Source of the DNA: Halomicrobium zhouii
GTDB lineage: Archaea; Halobacteriota; Halobacteria; Halobacteriales; Haloarculaceae
NCBI RefSeq assembly: GCF_900114435.1
Contig: NZ_FOZK01000006.1
Span: forward strand, 1-64,000
DNA: 64,000 nt
Direction of reading: 5' to 3'
Shown here: in pieces, positions 17,582-25,985 of the stretch
Position numbering within the stretch: the first letter of the stretch is position 1
How the letters are laid out: each line of letters starts with the position of its first letter
Notes under the pieces: model-generated
Databases searched by the model: none
The model's input: the letters and a program-made list of their open reading frames with translations, nothing else
What the model was told of the DNA's origin: nothing
Made by a program: the position numbers and the translations under genes

Positions 17582-17983
17582 ATGTACGAACGCAGCTGGA
17601 CCGTCCGGTTTTCGGACACTGACCCGTTCGGCATCGCCCACTACCCGCGCATCGTCGACGCGCTGCACGAGACCTCGGACATGTTCATGCAGGAGATCGG
17701 GTTCCCGTTCTGGGAAATCTCCCGGGAGGAGGGATACGGGCTCCCACTCGTCGAGATGAACTTCGAGTTCGAGAACCCGGTGGCGGCCGGTGACGACGTC
17801 ACCGTCGAACTGACGCCCGTACCGGGGACCCGGAGCGTGCGGTTCGAGTACGTCGCGCGCAACGACGGGGAAGTCGCGTTCTGGGGGTACGAACAGCGAG
17901 TCTGCGCCCGGACGGACGGCGAGGGGGCGATCGAGCTCCCCGACGACCTCCGCCTGGCGCTCGAGGAGTACGTCGAGGATTGA
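17582..17983 (+). CDS. 4-hydroxybenzoyl-CoA-thioesterase-like hotdog thioesterase
   Basis: A 133-residue single-domain 4HBT-family protein. The N-terminal signature VRFSDTDPFGIAHYPRI contains the Asp of the active-site loop and the DxxGIxHYPR pattern characteristic of the 4-hydroxybenzoyl-CoA thioesterase group. The conserved LPLVEMNFEFENPVAAGDDV follows. It hydrolyses an aromatic or short acyl-CoA to free acid and CoA. Being next to the ACD genes and 460 bp from gentisate dioxygenase, it may release a hydroxybenzoate for ring hydroxylation (inference). Confidence 0.85.
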   Translation: MYERSWTVRFSDTDPFGIAHYPRIVDALHETSDMFMQEIGFPFWEISREEGYGLPLVEMNFEFENPVAAGDDVTVELTPVPGTRSVRFEYVARNDGEVAFWGYEQRVCARTDGEGAIELPDDLRLALEEYVED

Positions 17984-18124
17984 AGCGTCCAGGTCGGTGG
18001 ACCGAGCGTTCGTGGCCAGAGCACCGAGCGTTCGCCGGACGGGTGGTCCCGAGGGCTGACGTGACCAGCAGCAGCGGTTCAGCCGGACGATACGCTTAAT
18101 TGAGTCCCGCTACCACGGATCGAT

Positions 18125-18301
18125 ATGGCCGACTTCGAGAACATCTACGCCGAGGCAAACCCGTTCGTCCGAGCGCACTTCGATTGCCCGAGCTGTGGCG
18201 GGAAGCTCTGGGAGTACGCGATCCAGGGACAGATGGTCTGCGAGGACTGCCGGTCCGTCTACCCGTCGGACGAGATCTTCTCGGCCCAGGCCGAGGCGTA
18301 G
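18125..18301 (+). CDS. 58-residue zinc-ribbon protein
   Basis: A small ORF with a clear zinc ribbon: C21 and C24 in CPSCGGKLW, C39 and C42 in CEDCRSVYPS. The TATA-like sequence ACGCTTAATTGA lies about 27-38 nt before the ATG, and codon use is like that of the neighbours. The start, the Cys spacing and the neat stop support a real gene. Haloarchaeal genomes hold many such mini zinc-finger proteins. The function is unknown, possibly regulation of the adjacent gentisate genes (speculative). Confidence 0.7.
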   Translation: MADFENIYAEANPFVRAHFDCPSCGGKLWEYAIQGQMVCEDCRSVYPSDEIFSAQAEA

Positions 18302-18410
18302 TCCCCGTCGCCGTCTCGCCGCCACGACGATATCTCCGTCGCTACCGTCTCGCCGCTCTGATGCGCTCCGCATCAGTACCGAGGCGGCTGTCGGTTGCGG
18401 GGGGTCCAGT

Positions 18411-18420
18411 ACACTTATAA
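18411..18420 (+). promoter_or_regulatory. Promoter of gentisate dioxygenase gene
   Basis: ACTTATAAAA is a near-consensus archaeal TATA box about 24-33 nt upstream of the ATG at 18444, one of the clearest in the window. It supports that start over longer in-frame readings, which would cross the promoter. Confidence 0.7.
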
Positions 18421-18443
18421 AATTCCTGTGTCAACTGTTCACT

Positions 18444-19523
18444 ATGGGACAGCAAGAGCCCGAGGACCTCCTGGAGCTGAGTACCGACACGCGGAGCATC
18501 CTCGAGAGACACGACCTCCGGCCCCTGTGGGAGGTCGAGGACGACATGGGCAACGTCTACGACGACCTCCAGGCGAACATCTGGAAGTGGGACGACATCC
18601 AGGCCGCCATCGACGGTATCGAGGACGACGTGCCGATCGCCGACCTCCCGCCGGGCTTCCAGCGGCGCGTCGCGGTCCCAATCAACACGGCGCTCGGCAA
18701 CGCGATCTCGAACACGATCTACGTCGGCGTCCAGACCGTCTCACCCGGCGAGACGGCGCCCGCACACCGGCACGGGGCCAACGCCCTGCGCTTTACGATC
18801 GACGGGCACGAGGACATGAAGACGGTCGTCGCGGGTGAGGAGTTCCCGATGCGCGACAACGACCTCGTCACGACGCCCCAGTGGGAGTGGCACGACCACG
18901 TCAACGACTCCGACGAGACCGCGGCGTGGCTCGACGTCCTCGACCTGCCGCTCGTGCTCGACTCGCTGAACGCCCGGAACACCTTCGAAAACCACGAGCT
19001 CGAACGTCAGCCCGTCACCAAGACGCAGGGGTACTGGGACTCCCAGTACGGTCGCGCTCGCTCCGAGGACGACGCGAAAGCAGATGGCATCCCGGGCCCC
19101 TTCGACGGGATCCGCGAGGCGACGCCACCGTACCGGTTCAAGTGGTCGGAGACGCTGGAGACGCTTCGACAGCGGGCCGAAAACGACGAACCGGACCCAC
19201 ACGACGGCTACAGTCTCTCGTACGTCAACCCCGCAGCGGGCAAACCCCCGCTGTTCCCGACCATGTCCTTCCGGGCCCAGCTGCTACAGGACGCGACCGA
19301 CCCGCACTTCCACAACGCGACAGAGGTCTACTTCGTCATCGAGGGTGAGGGCGCGACCCACGTCGGCGACGAGGCCCTCGAGTGGGGCCAGTGGGATATC
19401 TTCGTCGTGCCACCGGACGCCATCCACCACCACGAACCGGACGACGAGGCGATCCTCCTGGGCATGACGGACCGGCCCGTCTTCGAGGCGTTCAACTTCT
19501 ACGCCGAGGCGGAACCGTCGTAG
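18444..19523 (+). CDS. Gentisate 1,2-dioxygenase
   Basis: A 359-residue bicupin. The first cupin holds the iron site PAHRHGANALRF with the two His of the HxHxxxA motif, then WEWHDHVNDSD. The second cupin has DPHFHNATEVYFVIEGEG and IHHHEPDDEA. Length and motifs match gentisate dioxygenases, including the type known from aromatic-degrading haloarchaea. It opens the ring of gentisate (2,5-dihydroxybenzoate) to maleylpyruvate using Fe(II) and oxygen. This is the key gene that ties the CoA-pathway genes upstream to aromatic catabolism. Confidence 0.92.
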   Translation: MGQQEPEDLLELSTDTRSILERHDLRPLWEVEDDMGNVYDDLQANIWKWDDIQAAIDGIEDDVPIADLPPGFQRRVAVPINTALGNAISNTIYVGVQTVSPGETAPAHRHGANALRFTIDGHEDMKTVVAGEEFPMRDNDLVTTPQWEWHDHVNDSDETAAWLDVLDLPLVLDSLNARNTFENHELERQPVTKTQGYWDSQYGRARSEDDAKADGIPGPFDGIREATPPYRFKWSETLETLRQRAENDEPDPHDGYSLSYVNPAAGKPPLFPTMSFRAQLLQDATDPHFHNATEVYFVIEGEGATHVGDEALEWGQWDIFVVPPDAIHHHEPDDEAILLGMTDRPVFEAFNFYAEAEPS

Positions 19524-19639
19524 GCGTCCGCCCGCCGGGGAGGGGCACTGACCGTCGCTCGAACCGCTTCGACAGGTACGCGTGCACCCGACTCCCGAGA
19601 ACCGTCCATCGGACGGCCGGCGGTCGGTTCGCCGCGCGT

Positions 19640-21022
19640 TCAGTCGCCGTCGTTCGATTTTCCGTCGATCCCGCCCGCCGTGTCGAGTTGTCCCTCGACG
19701 TCACGTACCCGTTGGCGGACCTCGCGAACACGGTCGGCGTGGCGCTCGTTCGCGTCCGTTAGCTCTCCGATCTCGTCGACGACTGCGCGGAGGTCCGTGA
19801 CGGCGTCTTCGACCATCGTGGTGATCTCCTCGGCGCCGGCGGCCTGCTGGTCGGTCGCCACGCCGATCTCGCTCATCCCGTCGACGGTCTCGTTCGCTGC
19901 CGCGGCAATGTCGCCCTGCCTGGCCCGGACGTCCTCGGTCCGCGCGACGGCCCGCTCGACCCGGTCGCCGGTGTGGTCGATGCTCTCGGCCGTCCGGGCG
20001 ACGATGTCGGTGACCGTCTCGACCGTCTCCTCGATGGCGTCGACCTCCGTCCTGGACTGGTCGGCGAGTTCCTTGATCTCGTCGGCGACCACGCCGAACC
20101 CGTCAGCGTCCCCGCCGCTCCGTGCGGCCTCGATGTTGGCGTTCAACGCCAGGATGTTGATCTGGGAGACGATGTCGCTGATCGCGGTGAAGACGTCGGT
20201 GATATCGTCGACCTGTCCTTCGAGCGCGCGGCGGTTCCCCTCGAGGTCGTCGGCGAGGTCGGCCACCTCGTCCATCAGTTCGAGCGCGTCGTCGGTGGCC
20301 TCGACCGACGCCTCCGCGTGTTCGACCACCCGTTCGCTCTGGTCGGCCACGTCGTCGGTCTGGGCCGCGATCTCTTCGACTGTCGCGCTCAGTGACTCGA
20401 TCTCCCCGTGGATCGTTTCCAGCGAGTCGACCTTGTCGAGGGCGGTCGACTCGATGTACTGGCTGCTGTCTGCGACTTCCTCCGACGCGTCGAGTAACTC
20501 CACCACCGCGGTCTCGACCTCGTCACTGATCCTGGTCTGGGCCGTCTCGACGGCGCGGCGGCTCTCGACGAGTTCCGTGACCTGGGTGATGAGTTCCAGG
20601 CTCCCGGCCACCCGTCCGTCAGGTGCGTGGAGCGGCACGGCGGACGCGCGGATGTGCCACCGATTCCCGTCCGGGTCCGTTCCGGTGCGTATCTCCTCCT
20701 CGCGGACGGGCTCGTCGGTTCGGACGACCGTCTCCGCGAGCGTTTCCTGGACGTCCTCCGTGCCGACGAGGTCGTGGGCCACCTCGCCGATCGCCTCCTC
20801 GCTGGTCAGACCGCCGATGTCCTCGTTCTTCTCGTTCCAGTGTGTGATCTGCCCGTCGTCGTCGACGACGAAGACAGCCTCGGGGAACTCTGCGACGAAG
20901 TCCTCGAAGACCCCCCGCCAGAAGTCTCGCTCCCGCCTGAGTCGCTCGGTCTCGTCGACGTCCGTCGGTGAGTCGAATAACCCGTCGCTCCCCGTCCGCG
21001 AGGGCGTGCCTGATGAACTCAT
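19640..21022 (-). CDS. Soluble PAS-domain chemotaxis transducer
   Basis: About 460 residues with no membrane segment. A PAS domain (about residues 30-140, VFEDFVAEFPEAVFVVDDDG and HWNEKNEDIGGLTSEEA) is followed by a methyl-accepting signalling domain. Its hairpin tip reads ISQIN-like VSQINILALNANIEAARSG followed by FGVVADEIKELADQS. Such Htr-type transducers signal to CheA/CheW from the cytoplasm. The ATG at 21022 gives a Ser-rich N-terminus. An upstream start adds only a short arginine-rich stretch. It lies between the gentisate dioxygenase and hydrolase genes, so it may sense a pathway metabolite or redox state. Confidence 0.85.
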   Translation of the reverse strand: MSSSGTPSRTGSDGLFDSPTDVDETERLRRERDFWRGVFEDFVAEFPEAVFVVDDDGQITHWNEKNEDIGGLTSEEAIGEVAHDLVGTEDVQETLAETVVRTDEPVREEEIRTGTDPDGNRWHIRASAVPLHAPDGRVAGSLELITQVTELVESRRAVETAQTRISDEVETAVVELLDASEEVADSSQYIESTALDKVDSLETIHGEIESLSATVEEIAAQTDDVADQSERVVEHAEASVEATDDALELMDEVADLADDLEGNRRALEGQVDDITDVFTAISDIVSQINILALNANIEAARSGGDADGFGVVADEIKELADQSRTEVDAIEETVETVTDIVARTAESIDHTGDRVERAVARTEDVRARQGDIAAAANETVDGMSEIGVATDQQAAGAEEITTMVEDAVTDLRAVVDEIGELTDANERHADRVREVRQRVRDVEGQLDTAGGIDGKSNDGD

Positions 21023-21157
21023 GCATGCTAGCCACCTCTCGATCCTCTTAACCCTATGTATTAGTTCGAAAACAGACACGGCCGGCCGCGTCGACGTCGC
21101 GTTCGACGACCTGCGGGGGAATCGACCGGCTACGACGCCGCGGTGCTCGTGGGGCCG

Positions 21158-22036
21158 TTAGTTCTGCCCGCCCTTGCTGACGTCTGCCGCCGCGTAGCTG
21201 ACGTCACGCCCCGTGACGTCGACGGTCATCGAGCCGACGTCCTCGATCTCGGCGTCGATCGTATCGCCGTCAGCGAGTTCGCTGACGCCTTCCGGCGTGC
21301 CCGTCGTGACGACGTCGCCCGTCTCGAGGGTCGCTCCCAGCGAGGCGTACTGCACGACGTCGGCGCACGTGTACACCATGTCGCCGGTGTTCTCGTACTG
21401 GCGGCGTTCGCCGTTGAGTGCGAGTTCCATCTGGAGGTCCTGCGGGTCGTCGATCTCGTCCGCCGTCGTCACGCACGGGCCGATGACGGTGAACGTGTCG
21501 TAGGACTTCCGGTTCGAACGGTCCTGGTCGCCCCGCAGCGAGATGTCCAGCAGGATCGTGTACCCGAAGATGTGGTCCCACGCCTCCGCCGCGGAGACGT
21601 CCTTGACGTCGTCTTTCATCACGAACGCCAGTTCGACCTCGTGGTCGGTCCGACGGTCGGAGAACGGCAGTTCGATGCCGTGGTCCGGGCCGACGACGCT
21701 GGACGGTGCCTTCAGGAAGTATCCCTTGTCCTTGATCGAGAACCACTCGTCGGTGGTGATGTCCCTGTCGGCGAGCGCTTCCTCGATGTGGTTCTCGTAG
21801 TTGAGCGGCGCGGCGATGACCTTCCCGGGGCGCCCGACGGGGGAGCCGAGTTCGACGTCGGCGCGGTCGTGGTCGGGGTCCGCGTCGACGTACTCGCTCG
21901 CGTCGTAGTCCCCCTCCATGTACTCGACGAGCGGTTCGTCACCGTCGAGTCCGAGTCGCTCCGTGAGGTCGATGACGCCGGTGCCGTCGGCTGTCAACAG
22001 TCCAAGCTGGTCGCCGTCGTAGCGGACGAATCGCAT
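21158..22036 (-). CDS. FAH-family hydrolase, probably fumarylpyruvate or maleylpyruvate hydrolase
   Basis: A 292-residue fumarylacetoacetate-hydrolase-fold protein. It has the N-terminal MRFVRYDGDQLGLL and IAAPLNYENHIEEA, the metal-site region HEVELAFVMKDD, and the signature GDVVTTGTPEGVSEL. The start at 22036 gives the standard MRFVRY beginning, with a TATA-like ACCATTTATG upstream. Beside gentisate dioxygenase it should cleave the ring-opened product to pyruvate and fumarate (or maleate). No maleylpyruvate isomerase gene is seen nearby, so it may act directly on maleylpyruvate. Confidence 0.85.
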   Translation of the reverse strand: MRFVRYDGDQLGLLTADGTGVIDLTERLGLDGDEPLVEYMEGDYDASEYVDADPDHDRADVELGSPVGRPGKVIAAPLNYENHIEEALADRDITTDEWFSIKDKGYFLKAPSSVVGPDHGIELPFSDRRTDHEVELAFVMKDDVKDVSAAEAWDHIFGYTILLDISLRGDQDRSNRKSYDTFTVIGPCVTTADEIDDPQDLQMELALNGERRQYENTGDMVYTCADVVQYASLGATLETGDVVTTGTPEGVSELADGDTIDAEIEDVGSMTVDVTGRDVSYAAADVSKGGQN

Positions 22037-22123
22037 GGGAACACGTGCGGCCGAAGTCCCCATAAATGGTGTTGGTTGCCGGAGATGGGCGGCACCCGGT
22101 CACCGACTGTCGGGCCAGTCTGT

Positions 22124-25100
22124 TCAGCGGACGGCGACCGCGAGTGCCTCGACAGGCGTCGGGGGTGCTTCCCGGTCGCCGTTCGGGAGAATCGTCCCGT
22201 CCGCGGTCACGTCCATGTCCGAGAGTTGCGTCCGACAGGACGCACCGGGGGCGACGACCGCATCGGCGTCGCTGGCCGAGATCTGATCGCCGAGACGGTC
22301 ACCGATGGCCCGACTCATCGCGTGGTGTTCGGCTTCGTACCCGAAGCTCCCGGCCATTCCGCAGCAGCCGGAGTCGAGCGGGTCAACGGCGTAGCCCGCT
22401 CGTCGGAGGACCCCGACGGCGTGGTGGTCCTTCTTGGTCGCCTTCTGGTGGCAGTGGCCGTGGTAGGCCAGCGATCGGGCGGGAGCGTCGAAGTCGATCC
22501 TCTCGTCGAGACGGAACGCGTCGAGGTACTCGCAGACGCCGTACGTGTTCGCGCTCACTGCCTCGACGGCCGACCCGGTCAGGAGGTCGCGGTAGTCGGA
22601 CTGGAGCATGACCGCGTCGCTCGGTTCGACCACGACGACGTCCCAGCCGTCCGCGGCCCTCGGCGCGAGCGTGTCCACGGTTTCCCGGGCGGTGTCGCGC
22701 GCGGCGTCGAGGAACCCCTTCGAAAAGGCCGGTCGGCCGCTGTCGGTTACCGGTGCGAGATTGACGTGCACTCCCGCGGCCTCCAGGAGCGCCACGGCCG
22801 CCTTCCCGACGGCCGGATGGCTGTAGTTCGTGTACGTGTCCGGGAACAGGACGGCCCGGCGCTCGGCGTCGTCCGGGTCGATCTGCGGGCCGCGGTCGGC
22901 GAACCAGTCCCGCAAACTCTCGCGCTCGAACGTCGGGAGCGACCTGTCGGTCGCGATGCCGACGGTCCGTTCCAGAACGGTGCGTGCGCCGGGTACCGTC
23001 GCGGCCCAGTTCGAGACCGGTGCGAGCGCGCTGCCGACGCGAGCGAGGGTGTCGACGTTCGCGAACAGTCGCTCCCGGAGGCCGGCACCGTGGTCCTGGT
23101 GGTGGGCGTGGGTCACCTCCGCTTTGAGCTTCGCCATGTCGACCTCGCTCGGACAGTCGTTCGCGCACCCCTTGCAGCCGATGCACAGGTCCATCACTTC
23201 GGTGACGAACTGGTCGTCGGTCGGGTCCTCGGGCAGGTCGCCGCTCATCGCCTGGCGGAGGAGGTTCGCCCGTCCGCGGGTGGACGTGATCTCCTCGTCG
23301 GCCGCGCGGAACGTCGGGCACATGACGCCGCCCTCGGACTGGTCGGTCCGACAGCCGGCACAGCCGTGGCACAGTTCGACCATGCCCCGCATGCCGTTCT
23401 CGTTGTCCCACTCCAGGGCGGCGTCGAAGCCGGCGTCGAACTCGTAGTCCGGGTCGAACCGGAGGTTCTCGGTCATCGAGACGTCGCCACAGACCTGCCC
23501 GGGGTTGAGTCGCCAGTCCGGATCGAAGGCCGTCTTGAGGTCGCGGAACGCCTGCCAGAGCGTCTCCCCGTAGAGTTTCCGGTTCCACTGGGTCCGGGCC
23601 CGACCGTCGCCGTGTTCGCCCGAGACGGAGCCGCCCAGTTCCACGACCAGGTCGGTCACCGTCTCGCCGATGGCCGCCATCGCGTCGAGATCGGTCCGTG
23701 ACTTCGTGTTGACCAGCGGCCGGACGTGGAGGACGCCCGGCCCGGCGTGGGCGTAGAACGCCGCGCTCGTGCCGTGTTCGGCCAGGGTGGACTGGAACGC
23801 CGTGACGAACTCGGCGAGGTGTTCGGGCGGAATCGCGCAGTCTTCGAGGAAGGAGATGTGTTTCGCGTCGCTCGTCCGTCCCAGGAGAATGGGCTGGCCG
23901 GCCTTCCGGAGCTTCCAGAGCCCGGCCCGTTCGTCGGCGTCGTGGGCCACCAGCGCGTCGAAGGCGCGGCGTTCCTCGTCGGTTTCCGTATCCTCGTCGG
24001 TCTCCGTATCGCTCCTCCCGTCAGCGTCGTCCCCTTCGTCCGCTCCGTCCGATCCATCCGCTCCGTCCGCGACCCGGTCGGCACGGAGCGCTGTCACCTG
24101 TCGGCGACCGTGGGACCGGTCGTCGGCGTAGAACTCGACGAGGAGCGCGGCGCGCGTCCCCTGCGGGAGTTTCGCGACCGTGTCGGCGAACTCGCTGGTG
24201 TCGGCCGCCAGGTCGATGAGGGTGTCGTCGACGAGTTCGACCGCTGCGGGGTCGTGGGCCAGGACGGCGGGGACGTCGCTGACCGCGTCGACGACGCTAT
24301 CGTACGTGAGCAGGGCGACGGCCTTCGTCTCGGGGAGCGGTTCGAGCGAGACGGTCGCTTCGGTGACGACGGCGAGCGTCCCCTCGCTCCCGGCGAGCAA
24401 GCGTGCGAGGTTGACCCGTCCGGACTCCCCGTACTCGCCCTCGGCTTCGGCGACGAGGCGGTCGAGGTTGTAGCCGGAGACGTTCCGCTTGAGGTCGGGA
24501 AAGCGCTCGTGGACCGCCGCCGCGTGGTCGTCGACGACGGTGACGACGCCCGCGGCGATACGATCTACCAGGTCGTCGCTCTCCGGGTCGGCCCGCGCGC
24601 GAAGGTCTTCGACGCGCTCCGTCCCCAGGGTCGTCACCGTCCCGTCCGCCAGTACCACCTCGCACTCCTCGACGTAGTGGTCGGTCTTCTCGTAGACGAG
24701 CGAGTGGGCGCCCGTGGAGTTGTTTCCGATCGCACCGCCGACGGCGCTCCGGTCGCCGGCGGCCGGGTCCGGTCCGAAGGTCAGGCCGACCTCGGCGGCG
24801 CGGTCGTTCAGGTCGGCCAGTACCGTCCCGGCCTGGACCCTGGCCGTCTCCGCGTCCCGGTCGAGACCCAGTATCCGGTCCATGTGGCGCGTGAAATCGA
24901 GGACGACGGCCTCGTTGACGGCCTGGCCAGCCAGGGAGGTGCCGCCACCGCGCGGAAGGACCGGGATCCCCTCGTCCGCACAGTACGTGACGACGGCGGC
25001 GACGTCCGCCGTCGACGTCGGGAAGACGACGCCGACCGGCGTCACCTCGTACGCCGAGGCGTCCGTCGCGTAGAGTTCGCGCGTGTAGGTGTCGAACCGG

Positions 25101-25252
25101 ACCTCCCCGTCGACGCGCCGTCGCAAGGCCGCGACGAGGTCTGGGCGCTCGACCTCGTCGGCGACGTAGTCGTAGTTCGACCGATCGTCCGTCGCGGCCG
25201 GCACGCGACGGCCGTCGCTGTCGCTGACCGCACCCTCGTCGCTGTTGGGCAT
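22124..25252 (-). CDS. FAD/Fe-S 2-hydroxyacid dehydrogenase (GlcD-GlcF fusion)
   Basis: A 1042-residue two-part oxidoreductase. Residues about 60-560 are a vanillyl-alcohol-oxidase-type FAD domain (PRGGGTSLAGQAVNEAVVLD, GNNSTGAHSLVYEKTDHYVE). The C-terminal part has a Cys-rich cluster CHGCAGCRTDQSEGGVMC, a ferredoxin motif CIGCKGCANDCPSE, and a CCG element SGCCGMAGSFGYE. Families with this fusion oxidise D-lactate, glycolate or D-2-hydroxyglutarate and pass electrons to the membrane. An Asp/Glu-rich insertion of about 40 residues (nt about 23980-24080) splits the FAD domain, a common halophile feature. The true substrate is unknown. Confidence 0.88.
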   Translation of the reverse strand: MPNSDEGAVSDSDGRRVPAATDDRSNYDYVADEVERPDLVAALRRRVDGEVRFDTYTRELYATDASAYEVTPVGVVFPTSTADVAAVVTYCADEGIPVLPRGGGTSLAGQAVNEAVVLDFTRHMDRILGLDRDAETARVQAGTVLADLNDRAAEVGLTFGPDPAAGDRSAVGGAIGNNSTGAHSLVYEKTDHYVEECEVVLADGTVTTLGTERVEDLRARADPESDDLVDRIAAGVVTVVDDHAAAVHERFPDLKRNVSGYNLDRLVAEAEGEYGESGRVNLARLLAGSEGTLAVVTEATVSLEPLPETKAVALLTYDSVVDAVSDVPAVLAHDPAAVELVDDTLIDLAADTSEFADTVAKLPQGTRAALLVEFYADDRSHGRRQVTALRADRVADGADGSDGADEGDDADGRSDTETDEDTETDEERRAFDALVAHDADERAGLWKLRKAGQPILLGRTSDAKHISFLEDCAIPPEHLAEFVTAFQSTLAEHGTSAAFYAHAGPGVLHVRPLVNTKSRTDLDAMAAIGETVTDLVVELGGSVSGEHGDGRARTQWNRKLYGETLWQAFRDLKTAFDPDWRLNPGQVCGDVSMTENLRFDPDYEFDAGFDAALEWDNENGMRGMVELCHGCAGCRTDQSEGGVMCPTFRAADEEITSTRGRANLLRQAMSGDLPEDPTDDQFVTEVMDLCIGCKGCANDCPSEVDMAKLKAEVTHAHHQDHGAGLRERLFANVDTLARVGSALAPVSNWAATVPGARTVLERTVGIATDRSLPTFERESLRDWFADRGPQIDPDDAERRAVLFPDTYTNYSHPAVGKAAVALLEAAGVHVNLAPVTDSGRPAFSKGFLDAARDTARETVDTLAPRAADGWDVVVVEPSDAVMLQSDYRDLLTGSAVEAVSANTYGVCEYLDAFRLDERIDFDAPARSLAYHGHCHQKATKKDHHAVGVLRRAGYAVDPLDSGCCGMAGSFGYEAEHHAMSRAIGDRLGDQISASDADAVVAPGASCRTQLSDMDVTADGTILPNGDREAPPTPVEALAVAVR

Positions 25253-25276
25253 GTACGTGTCTCTGTGGCAAGGAGG

Positions 25277-25286
25277 AACTTATACC
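25277..25286 (-). promoter_or_regulatory. Promoter of the FAD/Fe-S dehydrogenase gene
   Basis: On the minus strand the sequence reads GGGTATAAGTTCC. Its TATA core lies about 27-32 nt upstream of the ATG at 25252, as expected for a leaderless haloarchaeal gene. Confidence 0.6.
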
Positions 25287-25433
25287 CCCTGTTCGGCCAC
25301 CGCGACGATGCCCGCAGCACGTCTCGAATCCGGGCCGGGAATACTGTCCGAATCGGCGTTCCCCGTCGCCGCACTCCGCCGCCGGGGGCGGTCGATACGT
25401 GAATTTATTACGGTTCGGGGGACAGTACCACCC

Positions 25434-25754
25434 ATGGTGTTGCAGACCGACCTGGAGACGGCAGTAGAGGCCGCCGACGACGTGCCGCCCGCGTCTGACG
25501 TCTACGAGGCGGCGGCGGACATCTCCGTCACGGACGTGTTCGACGACGAATTCGTGGCGGCGCACACGCCCTTCGACACGTTCGACGAACTCGTGGCCGC
25601 CAGTCCCGCCGATGCGACGTCGGCCGACGAACTCGACACGGTTCCCGACGGCGCCTGGGACGAATTCGTCGCGGAACGAACCGACTTCGAGGACGAGGAA
25701 GCGATGGTGTTCGCGGCCCGCGACCACTGGGTCGCGAAGCGACTCGGTGTCTAG
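25434..25754 (+). CDS. Acidic haloarchaeal protein of unknown function (106 aa)
   Basis: A very acidic, soluble 106-residue protein with a repeated DVxxAADDVPPASDVYEAA-like beginning and a C-terminal WDEFVAERTDFEDEEAMVF. No Cys and no membrane segment. The ATG at 25434 follows a TATA-like GAATTTATTA (25401-25410) at leaderless spacing, so the upstream in-frame extension is unlikely. It diverges from the FAD/Fe-S dehydrogenase gene. I do not recognise the family. Confidence 0.65.
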   Translation: MVLQTDLETAVEAADDVPPASDVYEAAADISVTDVFDDEFVAAHTPFDTFDELVAASPADATSADELDTVPDGAWDEFVAERTDFEDEEAMVFAARDHWVAKRLGV

Positions 25755-25985
25755 CTGCAGCGGATCGGCCATCCTCGCGGCCGTCTATTCGGGCGATCCA
25801 CTGTCGTTGCGGCTGGTCTCCCGGGGCCGCTCGCTCCGGTCGGCGAACGAGTGATAGTGGTGGTTGTAACTTTGTACCGGCGTTCGACGTGGCCAGTGCC
25901 GACGAACGTCGGTACGGGCGTACAACCACCACGATGATTCGATACCGTGACGCAGAAGCGGAGACCCAGGGGAGACGTCTTCGAC

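Noticed and set aside
21143-23701. 852-codon ORF on the plus strand
   Set aside because: It is antisense to the FAD/Fe-S dehydrogenase and FAH hydrolase genes, whose motifs are clear. Long antisense frames are expected in G+C-rich DNA.
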